This document shows, piece after piece, positions 1-10,073 of a stretch of 64,000 nt of DNA. A model generated the notes under the pieces. It was not told where the DNA came from, searched no databases, and was given only the letters and a program-made list of their open reading frames with translations. A program made the position numbers and the translations under genes. The DNA is from Triops longicaudatus (taxonomy: Eukaryota > Arthropoda > Branchiopoda > Notostraca > Triopsidae): contig JAGQDJ010000037.1 in assembly GCA_022885665.1 (NCBI GenBank), positions 372,001-436,000 on the forward strand, given 5' to 3'. Every line of letters starts with the position of its first letter. Position 1 is the first letter of the stretch.

Positions 1-683
1 GCCACGACCTTGACATGTCTTCATTATAAGGTCAATACACTGGTCTGTTTTACCTGGTTTTACCCCTTCCTGCTGCGCGAGTTCAGGTATACAGAGCATG
101 TCGCGCTATTAATACACACTTGGCTTTTGAAAAATTGCTTTCTGACCTTATCTCGGGCAAGAGAGGGAAAATCCCACGTGTTTTCGACTTGCAAATGAAG
201 GAAAATCCGACCATAAATGGATCTGGTCTACCTTGGTTTATCCCATGAAGAAAAGATGGGAAATTCCACACAATTTGAACTCGAAACTGTTACCTAGATA
301 GGTTTTGTGATTTTTGTGAATAACCCTTAGCATTCCGGTAAATTTTTGGGAGAAAATTTTGTTTCTTTGGAAGTATTTAGTTCCGAAAAAGGACGAAAAA
401 TGGGGAAAAAATTAACATAGAACCTCTGTTGAGATGACAAAAGCTCGAAAAATGTTTAGATCATTTTTGCAATTTTTTAACCTTTTTTTCATAACAACTT
501 GAAAACTTTTCAATTCAAAAATTGCACCAAACTTTACTATCGCAATTTTTAAAATTATTTAGCCATGTTTCCGACCTCGTGCAGCAAATTCTCGTTCCAC
601 TTCTTCATTGGCTTTAATGTCCTTTTTTTCTGGGGTTCAAAGTCCTTCTAAACATTCTTATTGACAGTAATGTCAATGCAATT
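1..683. other. AT-rich non-coding stretch
   Basis: I see no supported gene here. Short open frames on both strands lack protein-like composition or splice context. The stretch ends at a 5-bp direct repeat (684-688) that flanks the LTR-like element. Confidence 0.5.
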
Positions 684-688
684 GCAAA

Positions 689-1351
689 TGTTCCGTGCTA
701 AAGCACGAAAGGTTTTTGTGTACATTTAATGTGCCTTTTTTGTCGTGGATAGAAACAGTACGATGGACAAAATATCCACTATGTTCAATTTCATTGTTAC
801 CCAACAGTTAAATTTCGTAGCCACCCACCGTACNTTTTGTGTACATTTAATGTGCCTTTTTTGTCGTGGATAGAAACAGTACGATGGACAAAATATCCAC
901 TATGTTCAATTTCATTGTTACCCAACAGTTAAATTTCGTAGCCACCCACCGTACTCCTAAAATTCATTATTGATAAGAATGAAATCCCCTGCACCCAGCC
1001 TGTAACAGTTAGTCCCTTTTTGATCTCCTTTTGAACCAGACCTATTTCTTCAGCACACGATTTGATTGTTGTAAAAATAAGTTAAAAATAAATCACTAAT
1101 AGTGAATGAAAGTAACCTATTGGCCTCTGTATTTTGCTTCATCAAAATTATCTGAAGTGAGCAAATTGCCTTATAAAAACAGAACAGTTCCCTGTCACCG
1201 TTAGCGCGATTCTGGCGGCGACAGCAAATTAATACAACAATGTAAATGACTTTCAANTATTTTGCTTCATCAAAATTATCTGAAGTGAGCAAATTGCCTT
1301 ATAAAAACAGAACAGTTCCCTGTCACCGTTAGCGCGATTCTGGCGGCGACA
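689..1351. repeat. Solo-LTR-like element, copy 1 (inflated by assembly duplication)
   Basis: The element begins TGTTCCG and ends GGCGACA, so it has the TG...CA ends typical of LTRs. It is flanked by the 5-bp direct repeat gcaaa (684-688 and 1352-1356), as expected for a target-site duplication. The opposite-strand copy at 14945-15358 is 414 bp. This copy is 663 bp only because two internal segments (120 and 127 bp) are repeated around single N characters. Removing them gives 414 bp. A TATA-like TTATAAAA lies close to the TGT...ACA 3' end. No internal retroelement coding sequence is present, so it is best read as a solo LTR. A non-LTR origin cannot be excluded. Confidence 0.7.
714..954. repeat. 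Exact 120-bp tandem duplication around an N (834), likely assembly artefact
   Basis: Bases 714-833 and 835-954 read identically and are separated by one N at 834. A recent real duplication would not be expected to carry a single ambiguous base exactly at its junction. An unmerged contig overlap would. Confidence 0.8.
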
Positions 1352-1384
1352 GCAAATTAATACAACAATGTAAATGACTTTCAA
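1130..1384. repeat. Exact 127-bp tandem duplication around an N (1257), likely assembly artefact
   Basis: Bases 1130-1256 and 1258-1384 are identical and flank one N at 1257. The duplicated block spans the end of the LTR-like element plus 33 bp of flank, so the target duplication gcaaa appears twice. This again fits overlapping contig ends joined without merging. Confidence 0.8.
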
Positions 1385-2194
1385 GAACAAATCTCCTGTC
1401 GTGCAATTCCTGGTTATTTCTAACACAGCATTGATGACTTCGTGGGATTTCTTACAACAATTATCGCAATATTTCAATAAAAAGAAATTTTATCGTTTGG
1501 GCTTGTCATTTTTTAAATGACGTAGCGAATTATGTAACGCATTTACACGACAAAGGTTGAGTGTAAATAAGAAGCCGAATATTGCTTGTGCAAGCGTTCT
1601 GCTGGGAAGGATATTTTTTATGAAGAACAAGAAGAGGAAGAAAAGATTTAGAGCGTCGTGCACAAAGTCTCCTTTGTATGTCGTTTTTCTCCCACAAAAG
1701 GTAATACTTGAAAATCCCGAGCTAGCTGTGTGCTTAAAGTTTATTGATGGCAGAAAAAGGTGCTAGAGATAGATCAGGCAAAATCGTGCTTTTCTTTTTC
1801 AACTCGCTGCCTTCATCACCTCCTGACGAAGCATGAATTCAGATTCAAGCATCACTCAGACAGGCTTGTATTCAGGAGTCTTTGTTTCTTCCTTGTTTTG
1901 CACCAAAGTGCTTCTGCGTTTTCAGGGAATTAAAATTTCGGCTGCTTTTCTTGGATGCAAAAATTGCTATTGATTTTCAGGGAGATAAGTGATCTCCTTT
2001 AATCGACGTTATTTTTACGGGTTTTACTTATGTTTACAATGAAAGGTTATGTACGATTTGTTACGTTATGTTTTTTATGACGAGTAAGTTATTATTTCAT
2101 TACTCTTTATTCGATTGTTATTATTTTTCACAGTAGGCCTATACCAGAATAGGCCGAGGCCTGGTACTTGGTCCTCAGCTTACATTTGGCGTAA
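1357..2194. other. Non-coding spacer
   Basis: Apart from the end of the duplicated block, I see nothing supportable. A 69-codon open frame at 1557-1766 has low-complexity basic composition and no recognisable motif. Confidence 0.4.
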
Positions 2195-2202
2195 GTTATC
2201 GG

Positions 2203-3181
2203 TAGGGTTACCAGACGTACTTAAATGATAAGGACAGTACTTAAATTTGGTACGCTCGACCTTAAGGGTGTTTGTCCTTATTAAGGACAAAATATGTACT
2301 TAAAATGGGAGTTGCTGCTAAATTTGTAGACACTTCGCTATGAATAAAAGGACTAAAACATCAATAATACATGCCGGCCGCACGCAGTTTCAAGTTCTGT
2401 TTAAAAATGGCTAGCCGTTGGGCATGGAGGGCCGTGGACAACGGCTATAGCCGTCAAAGTCGAACACACGCGTGTAAGAGCAAGTTCCAGAGTGTACTGT
2501 ATGTGCAGTGGCGCGCGAAGGGGGAGCCGGGTCTGCCTACATAACTGTAACAACCTCCCGTGTGTACGCGATTGGTGGATGTGTGAGTTCGTGAGCGAGG
2601 GAGTGTATGAGCTCCGTTGTGCAAGAGCGGGAGAGGAGGCAATACCGTTTGGCTCCTCCACTCAAAAATTGGAGTCACTCAAAAAATGGGATTAAAAGGA
2701 GTCGCCTTGGAGAAAACTTCGCACATTGTCAATTGTGCCAATATGACATGAACATCGCAAATGGTGGACAAGCATTAATCAAAACTCACATGGAGTCAGC
2801 TCGACATAAGACTGCTGTGAAAGGGATGAAGACACCGCAATCAATGGACAAGTTTGTCCTTGTGCCAAATTCGCCAGTGGACTTTAAAACTACCGATGCT
2901 GAAGGAACTCTTGCTAACCACTTGGTAAGGCACCATCATTCTTATAAATCAGCGGATTGCATGAACACTATGCTAGCAACCGTGTTTCCAGACTCCGACA
3001 TAGTTAAGAAATTTGCGTCTGCACGAACTAAAACTGAAGCAATTATCGGTGGAATTTTGGCACCAACATCTGTGAAGGAACTTCTGTCTGTTTTGCAAGA
3101 TCAACCATACTAGTAGTCTTTAAGTGTTATCCGATTTCCTAAGTAGTCCTTACATTTTATCCGCGTGAGATGGTAACCCTA
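2203..3181 (+). mobile_element. Non-autonomous hAT-type DNA transposon with 8-bp target duplication
   Basis: The ends are inverted repeats: TAGGGTTACCA at 2203-2213 and its reverse complement at 3171-3181. The flanking 8-mers gttatcgg (2195-2202) and gttatagg (3182-3189) match at 7 of 8 positions. An 8-bp duplication is the hallmark of the hAT superfamily. The interior holds only the N-terminal part of a transposase frame (2607-3113), so the element is an internally deleted derivative that could move only with a transposase supplied elsewhere. Confidence 0.8.
2607..3113 (+). pseudogene. hAT transposase N-terminal fragment (BED/CCHH-like finger)
   Basis: This open frame of up to 168 codons contains a zinc-finger-like block, FAHCQLCQYDMNI followed by a glycine pair and HMESARHK. 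That Cys-x2-Cys...His-x5-His spacing is seen at the N terminus of many hAT-like proteins. The last residues, around RTKTEAIIGGILAP, resemble the segment just before the catalytic domain of this family, but the frame then stops within the element. The catalytic core and the C-terminal dimerisation domain are missing. The first codons overlap a GC-rich leader and may not be translated. It is a remnant of a longer gene. Confidence 0.65.
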
Positions 3182-3189
3182 GTTATAGG

Positions 3190-3789
3190 AGTGGATTGTA
3201 AGATTTCAAGAGAAGGGATGAGTAAGGTTAGTAAAGTGCGTAACATATCAAGCTATCATTATTAATTGGGTTAGTTCACGCTCATTAACCTTTCTTTTTA
3301 TTTTTGACGAATATTTTAATTGGTTTTCGCATAGGCTCCGCCTGGATGAAATCGACATTCACACCATAAAAAACGTACTGTATTTCAAATTTCGGTTTCG
3401 ATAAATACAAAGTACAGGGTGAAAACCATTCGAGAGATTGGTTGATTGTGACAGGTTGCATGTAGGCTATTAGGAAGTTGGGGTTTACCTTGAATTGAGC
3501 TCGCAAATTTACAATTGCAATGGGTTTATATTACATTAAAAATTTTGCTTAGTTAATGTCAGAAAAAACGTTCTAGGGCCAGCCACACTTAGGGTTACAT
3601 TTTTGCAGAATAGCACTAAGTGGTGCTAAATTAGGAAGGAATAAAGGAAGTCAGTAACGGTGTCTCTTGGGGATAATCGCTCTAGGAAATACAGCTTAGG
3701 TGTACCGGCACCTGAAGCGGAACCGGCACCTGAATTATTTAGCTAATCACGACGAATCTGTTGTGGGAGGCCAAGTTCTTATGAATATT
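3190..3789. other. 3' flank of the repeat-rich secreted protein gene
   Basis: I see no supported coding sequence. A short direct repeat (accggcacctga, 3704-3715 and 3722-3733) lies about 60-85 bp downstream of the stop codon of the minus-strand gene. Confidence 0.35.
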
Positions 3790-5954
3790 TTAAAGGGATA
3801 GCGGCTTGAGGAACCGGAATGCTCCGCCGGCAAGAGGGCGAAGTGCTAGGCCAGCTGCCGGGTTGACGGGTTGACCCGGTGCTGGATTGACGGGTTGACC
3901 CGGTGCTGGATTGACGGGTTGACCCGGTGCCGGGTTGACGGGTTGACCCGGTGCTGGATTGACGGGTTGACCCGGTGCCGGGTTGACGGGTTGACCCGGT
4001 GCCGGGTTGACGGGTTGACCCGGTGCTGGATTGACGGGTTGACCCGGTGCCGGGTTGACGGGTTGACCCGGTGCTGGATTGACGGGTTGACCCGGTGCTG
4101 GATTGACGGGTTGACCCGGTGCTGGGTTGACGGGTTGACCCGGTGCTGGATTGACGGGTTGACCCGGTGCCGGGTTGACGGGTTGACCCGGTGCCGGGTT
4201 GACGGGTTGACCCGGTGCTGGATTGACGGGTTGACCCGGTGCCGGGTTGACGGGTTGACCCGGTGCCGGGTTGACGGGTTGACCCGGTGCTGGATTGACG
4301 GGTTGACCCGGTGCCGGATTGACGGGTTGACCCGGTGCTGGATTGACGGGTTGACCCGGTGCTGGATTGACGGGTTGACCCGGTGCCGGATTGACGACTT
4401 GACCTGGTAATGGGTTGACGACTTGACCTGGTAATGGATTCACGACTTGACCTGGTAAAGGATTCACGACTTGTCCTGGTAAAGGATTCACGACTTGACC
4501 TGGTAAAGGATTCACGACTTGACCTGGTAATGGATTCACGACTTGACCCGGTGCCGGGTTGACGGGTTGACCCGGTGCCGGGTTGACGGGTTGACCCGGT
4601 GCTGGATTGACGACTTGACCTGGTAATGGATTGACGACTTGACCCGGTGCCGGATTCACGACTTGACCTGGTAATGGATTCACGACTTGACCTGGTAATG
4701 GATTAACGACTTGACCCGGTGCTGGATTCACGACTTGACCTGGTAATGGGTTGACGACTTGACCTGGTAATGGGTTGACGACTTGACCTGGTAATGGATT
4801 CACGACTTGACCCGGTGCCGGATTCACGACTTGACCTGGTAATGGGTTGACGACTTGACCTGGTAATGGGTTGACGACTTGACCTGGTAATGGATTCACG
4901 ACTTGACCCGGTGCCGGATTCACGACTTGACCTGGTAATGGATTCACGACTTGACCTGGTAATGGGTTGACGACTTGACCTGGTGCCGGGTTGACGACAG
5001 GGCCAGGTGCTGGCATCATGGGGCAAGGAGGGAAGCTTAGATTAGGAATACACCCTGCTACTTGGAATCCGACGAAAAATCCAGGAACCAGTGGCAGCGT
5101 ATTGGTCACAGTTCGGGTTGTCCTCTCAGTTACCGTGGTAAACGTGACCACTGTCATAAACAATCGTTCACCACTTCTCTGCTGATCGAAAAGCCCGCTG
5201 AAACAACCCGTCGGATCTGACAAACCAACGATTTCGAATTCTTCCAGTTGATCTTGGGATGACCGTAATTCCGGAAACGTTTGATGCTGTTGTAGTTCTT
5301 GTAACTGCTGCCCTTGATACACCGGGTAACCTTCGTACTGTGCTGACCGAGGTGCAACAGTCTTTTCAACCCTATTTAACATAACAAGACATAAGGTTCT
5401 GAAATAAAAATGAAATACGTACACAAATAAATAATAGGCTATAATAATTAATCTATATGCATATTTATACTAATTTTAAATCTCTTCACGTTGTACGTAG
5501 GTTCGCACCTATTTTTGGTTACTTGTAATAATTAGAAAGTAATTTAAACGTTATTGTAGAAACCTGCAGCTTTATTGTGTACAATACAAGTAAATTGTAA
5601 TAATACGTACGGTTCAACAGGTGAAGGATTCAGATCATATAAATCCGCCGCTCTAGCCAAGCGAGGACATGGTTGAAGCCCTGCCGGAATTATCATGCAG
5701 GTTGGCATTACATTGTTGGTGACAGTTTCTGTAATAGTAGTCGTTCGACTACTAGTGCTCTGAACGGCGAAAAACGCGTTTCTGTAGCCGCCACCTCCTC
5801 CGCCGCTAGTGTCACTTGACTGACGTTGAACTTGCTGGAACTGCTGTGGTTGGAGTTGTTGTGGTTGGATGAATTGTGGTTGGAATTGTAACGGAACAGG
5901 ATTGGTTAGTACTGTCGTCACCAAAACAAGCACGGAGATTGTAGTAGATTTCAT
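3790..5954 (-). CDS. Secreted protein with about 47 PGQ/NP octapeptide repeats (unknown function)
   Basis: Two exons, 5954-5611 and 5371-3790, encode 641 residues. The intron (GT at 5610, AG at 5373-5372) splits a Pro codon after its second base. Residues 1-17 (MKSTTISVLVLVTTVLT) look like a signal peptide. A Gln-rich stretch and a Gly run follow, then a TVTNNVMPTCMIIPAGLQPCP-type Cys module in exon 1. Exon 2 carries a related module with AGCIPNLSFPPCP. Residues from about 240 to 620 are tandem NPLPGQVV/NPAPGQPV octads. The paralogue at 6777-7705 has the same architecture, the same intron phase and the same five Cys, but almost no repeat. The composition suggests an extracellular matrix, cuticle, silk-like or salivary protein; that is inference. 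I do not recognise the family. Confidence 0.8.
3862..4996 (-). repeat. 24-bp coding minisatellite, about 47 units
   Basis: Each unit encodes eight residues. Two unit classes are segregated. NPAPGQPV units (containing gggttgaccc) fill the 3'-proximal half as a nearly homogeneous block. NPLPGQVV and NPAPGQVV units alternate in the half nearer the N terminus, with a small NPAPGQPV island inside. This pattern suggests a recent local expansion. The array leaves other frames open on both strands; those are shadows. The copy number in a short-read assembly may be wrong. Confidence 0.9.
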
Positions 5955-6100
5955 TGTGATAATTTAAACCATGCGATGTATTCTACTATTTTGTTAGTAT
6001 TATTATTATTATTTTTGTCAACACGAAGCTATAGTGAAGTATGCACCACTTCGCGCAGTGAGAATCAGCGGAGGAATTACCTTGAGGATGTCTAGTGGTG

Positions 6101-6110
6101 CCCTTTTATA
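6101..6110 (-). promoter_or_regulatory. TATA box of the repeat-rich secreted protein gene
   Basis: On the minus strand this reads TATAAAAGGG, about 150 bp upstream of the start codon at 5954. The paralogous gene has TATAAAAGG at the equivalent place. Confidence 0.7.
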
Positions 6111-6128
6111 GCCAGGTTCGTTGCAAAC

Positions 6129-6166
6129 ACCTGAAGGCTGGGTTTTTACGCTATGACCTGGGGTCA
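6129..6166 (-). promoter_or_regulatory. Shared 38-bp upstream motif, copy 1
   Basis: The plus strand here matches 7868-7905 at most positions with no gap. The core TGACCTGGGGTCA is an everted pair of nuclear-receptor-like half sites (TGACC and GGTCA). It lies 19 bp upstream of the TATA box. That both paralogues keep it suggests a regulatory role; the binding factor is unknown. Confidence 0.6.
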
Positions 6167-6776
6167 GAAAGTGCAAAATTCCTGAAACGGGGTACCTAGT
6201 CAAGTCTGGGAAAAACGCTCTTTCACAGTGCCTTAAAATAGATTCAAGATAGCTTGAGGTAGGAAATGCGCATTCTTGAAGAAAATATTGTTTTAAGGGA
6301 TAGTGAAAATGAAATATGATCCAAAGCCTTTGACTTTTTTGGTGCAAAAAAGATGGTATTGTTACCCACTTTGGTTTTCACAGACTATATTTGCGCTTTG
6401 CATCAAAGTGCGAGTGACTTTTAATTAAGTTCCTTCTGAAACGAATCAAATATGCAGGTAAAACTCGTTCAAGCAGCCTACGAGCTGTAGAATGTAACTG
6501 GGATAAACTGCCGAATTTGTTGTACCAGTAATGTAATTAAACTGTTAAATAAATTTATTCAACATATGTAGTACATAAGGAAACGGAATTCTCGTCTCGA
6601 AATTAAACAAAGGATTTCAGAATTAAACATGCCTGAATTGTTACTGTCGCGACGGATAATTCAAATAATATTTTTTGCTTTATGGGCTGGACAAACTGCG
6701 GACCATAGAGGTTTTGCGGATTAGGATTTTTACAGATTGGGTTTTGTGGTTTTGGATTAACCAATTATGAGTTAAC
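6167..6776. other. Spacer between the two secreted paralogues
   Basis: No gene is seen. A minus-strand AATAAA at 6554-6559 lies about 220 bp past the stop of the 6777-7705 gene and could be its polyadenylation signal. Confidence 0.45.
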
Positions 6777-7705
6777 CTACGATTTTATTATCTGAGGGTT
6801 AACCACTGGTGGATTAACGGCCGGCTTTACAACGGGTGGAATTACTTGCGGTTTCACTTGCGGCTGTACTGGTAGCACAGGACAGGGAGGGAAGTTTAGG
6901 TTAGGAATGCAGCCTGCGACTTGAAACCCCAGGAAAGATCCAGGAACCATAGGGAGAGTATTGGTTACAGTCTCTGTTATCCTCGCAGTTTTCGTCGAAA
7001 AACGAGCGACTGTCAAGAATAGCCGTTCCGCGTTTCTCTGTTGCTCCAGTACATCTTTGAAACACCTAACTGCACCCGGCATACCAATAATCTCGAATTC
7101 TCCAAGTTCAGGGAGCGTTGATTGCAGATCGGGAAACTGTTGCTTTAAATGTTCCGCGTGTCTCCATTGGTAGATCTCATGTTGTGCTAACCGAGGTAGA
7201 GCAGTCTTCTCAACACTGTGAAATTCAGAAACGAGAATAAAAAAAGAGAAAAAAAAACAATTGCAATTTAAAAAAATGAATAAATCCTGAAGAAAAAGTT
7301 CAACGCTGTGAAATTCAGAAATGAAAATAAAAAAAGAAAAAGTACAAATGCAATTAAAAAATTGAAAATAAATCCTGAGAAAAAAGTTCAATTGCAATTA
7401 AAAAACAGAAAATAAATCCTCTATGGGAATCAAGCTTACGGTAGAACAGGTGAAGGCTCCACTTGAGAAGCACCTTCCTTTAACATACGAGCACACGGCC
7501 GAAGCCCTGGAGGAATTATCATACACGTTTGCCTCACATCCTTCGTAACAGTTACGGTTAAGGTAGTCGTCACTGTCGAAGTAGTTTTAACAGCGAAAAA
7601 CGCTCCTGCGCCACTGTCAATAGGCAGGGGTATAAATCGAGGCGCAGAAGGACTACCTAGCGCTATCGTTACCCAAACTAGTGCGTACAAATGAACGAAA
7701 TTCAT
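6777..7705 (-). CDS. Secreted Cys-module protein, short paralogue (unknown function)
   Basis: Two exons, 7705-7440 and 7215-6777, encode 234 residues. The N terminus MNFVHLYALVWVTIALGSPS is a likely signal peptide. Exon 1 carries a Thr/Val-rich strand leading to TCMIIPPGLRPCAR. Exon 2 opens VEKTALPRLAQHE, contains RCFKDVLEQQRNAERLFLTV, then AGCIPNLNFPPCP, and ends in a short Pro/Val tail (PVVKPAVNPPVVNP). The intron interrupts the same Pro codon as in the larger neighbour at 3790-5954, and all five cysteines align. The two are tandem duplicates. Here the tail is about 30 residues rather than about 380. Secretion is supported; the function is not known. Confidence 0.8.
7211..7427 (-). repeat. 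Intronic tandem repeat of about 89 bp that duplicates the splice acceptor
   Basis: Units 7211-7300 and 7301-7388 and a partial unit 7389-7427 share the order caac(a/g)ctgtgaaattcagaa, A/G-rich tract, caattaaa, aataaatcct. The first unit contains the true acceptor (minus-strand ttcacag just before 7215). The second unit carries the same acceptor-like string 90 bp further upstream. Confidence 0.75.
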
Positions 7706-7820
7706 TGCCAGTCACTCAATACCAGGATTTCTTCGGAGAACAAAAGATTCAAACACAAAGCGTAGGTTTGAGTGGATTTTGCGGGGACAAAGCAAAACAC
7801 AGTCGTAACCTTGTGATTAC

Positions 7821-7829
7821 CCTTTTATA
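7821..7829 (-). promoter_or_regulatory. TATA box of the short secreted paralogue
   Basis: The minus strand reads TATAAAAGG about 116 bp upstream of the start codon at 7705, matching the position and form of the box in the neighbouring paralogue. Confidence 0.7.
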
Positions 7830-7867
7830 CTCGTGATCTTCCTGTTTCTTCATGGCTTTTAAGGAAG

Positions 7868-7905
7868 ACCTGGAGGCTGGGTCTTTACACCGTGACCCGG
7901 GGTCA
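7868..7905 (-). promoter_or_regulatory. Shared 38-bp upstream motif, copy 2
   Basis: This is the counterpart of 6129-6166. Its core is TGACCCGGGGTCA, preceded in both by an aggctgggt block and a tttacrc block. It lies 39 bp upstream of the TATA box. Confidence 0.6.
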
Positions 7906-9971
7906 TGAACCACACCTGTGAAGAAAGCACGATGGAAGGACTGTTATAATGAATTTTGTGAAATTTTCTGACAGCTCCCTATGTAGTATTTTAACTGTTA
8001 CCTCCATGAATATCACTAGCAAAAAAAGAAGAAAAAAATAAAAATGAAAAATAAAAGGGATTTTTTTAAAAAAAAAAAAACACCAAAGATGCATTTTGCA
8101 GTACTTTCGGATGCTGTACATGTTTTTCTGACATGAAAATGTAGCAATAACGATTTTTCAGTAAACATAACCGTCCATAAGCTATGCTATAATGGCTTTG
8201 ATTTTAAAAAATGGAACTTGCAGTTTTCAAAATGCTTGATTGATTAGTCGCCACAAACAAGTGTCTTTTTTACGTGCTTTTGTACATCACATACATATTA
8301 CGCCAGCAGATCTGTCATATTGACCGGTTCCTATCGATTGTACTTTCAGATTTCTTCACGGAGATTACACAGGCTTGAAAGGATAGATCCAAAGAAAAAA
8401 AATGGAAGAAAGGAAGCAGAAAATGTCCCTCTGAAGGATATTCCTTAGTTCTTGATTGCATCCCTTTAAAATTGAAAATAAGAAGATGGCCAAGATAAGC
8501 CAATCGTAATAGGAAACGAGGAAAAGGGGAACTAAGCTTATCTGCATACTCTGTACTATACACCCATGACAAAGTTCTCCTACACTGAGCCAACTTTCGG
8601 GATGATAGTTGATAGTTTCTGCAATGCGTACTGATAAGTTAAGGCGCCCCGAAATCCTCATCGACTATCCACGCACGTTCGTATTATTTTCAGTCTTCCC
8701 TTGTGTTCAAGTGACTCGTATTGTTCTTTTCCTTTATTTCTATTTTCGTGCTTTTAGTATTTTTCTCTTGCTTTATTCCTATTTTTTTCTTTCAGTTAAA
8801 ACGAGTTCTCTACTTATGAATCAAATTGCTTTGAAAAATAAAAAAAAAAAATTAAATTGTTTTCATGACTGACTCACCGCACGCTACCTGTGACAAAAGC
8901 TTCAAGTTGTGGTCTATCTCTATTTGTTTGGGTCTATTGAGATTTATTGTACACGCATAATATTAAAAGTAAGTTAGACCAAGTCTTGCGGAGCATAAAC
9001 TCCAAAAGAGTTAGTCCGACGTTATGGTCTTGGTGTCGAAAAAATTCTTTGAAAAATCTAGTGTCGTGTCGAAGAGTTTTTTTTTCTAAAAGCCCTTCAA
9101 AAGTTTGCCAAATTAAACCTAAATTTTGCTCATTTTTACTGTAACGAAAAAATCTTCGTTACCGTACTCTAGATTTGTTCCGAGAATTTTGACGCTAAAA
9201 TTATAACAATTGGAAAATCTAATTTAACTTATTTTAACCAATTTTGACGCAAGTAATCCCGGCACCACTATGCAAAATGTAGGAAATTCACGGAAACGAT
9301 ACATTAGTTATGTTAAATTAAGAATTTTAATTAATACAATAATAATAATTAAATTAATATTTGTAAGTTTATATGGATTTTTCATAGAGCGTAGAATCAC
9401 AAGAAAGCTTTCATTTGAAAAGAAATTCATTATAATTTGTAAGCGAACACACTTACTTTAATCTAATTGAGCTACTGAGAATTTCGTCCCCTACATTTGC
9501 AAAGAAAAGTCGAAACGAAGTGACTTCCGCATTACGAGCCTGCGCCCAGTGGTCGCCGTTTGATGGCATGCACTGCCCGATACACTTTCAGTTTCGCTCC
9601 GCTCCCGAGGAAGAATAAGCCTTGCTTAGATTGCGTGTAATCAGTTAGTCACTTCCTTCGCCTTGGCTCAGGAAGGACGATCGTATACAGTCCCGGGGTG
9701 GGGACACTTACTTTCGTATGTAAAGCGTTATCTCCATCGCTCAGCAACTCTGCTGGAGCATTGTGTTTCAAGCACCAGGATTTCTGTACGCTGCAAAACT
9801 TTTTTCACCCCCGAAAGCCTTTATTCTCTTAGGGGGTGAGAACGTGCTTTCTTCGTAGCGTCGGAGATTGGTCCACGATGAAAGTGAAGTGAAGTGGAAG
9901 GGGATTTTTCATGGATGGTCGCAAAATCGGCAAGTTTTCTCGGTAGGAAAGAGAGACGGGGTAGAAAAGAC
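7906..9971. other. Intergenic region upstream of the GABA-B receptor gene
   Basis: No supported gene. Several homopolymer A/T tracts are present (for example around 8055-8080). The last 500 bp are less AT-rich and probably hold the promoter and 5' leader of the plus-strand receptor gene, but I cannot place a TATA box or start site. Confidence 0.4.
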
Positions 9972-10073
9972 ATGAAAAACCATGTGGTGTACTTTAGGGA
10001 TTCGGCTATTGTGTGCTCTGCTTGGCTTATGGTTGCTAAGTGGACCAAATACGGTCATTGCTGGCAAAAATGA
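9972..10073 (+). other. Overlapping upstream ORF of the GABA-B receptor
   Basis: An ATG at 9972 lies 10 bases before the receptor start (9982), is out of frame with it, and stays open for 33 codons to a stop at 10071. If the transcript starts upstream of 9972, this small frame could reduce initiation at the receptor ATG. No function of the peptide itself is implied. Confidence 0.35.

Noticed and set aside
3871..4410. Plus-strand 179-codon frame with a Thr-Arg-Cys-Trp repeat
   Set aside because: It is the antisense shadow of the 24-bp repeat, has no signal peptide or flanking exon, and the minus-strand frame has clear homology to the neighbouring gene.
3862..4996. Possible CRISPR-like array of 24-bp repeats
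   Set aside because: Units are directly adjacent with no unique spacers and encode an in-frame octapeptide; it is a coding minisatellite in a eukaryotic gene.
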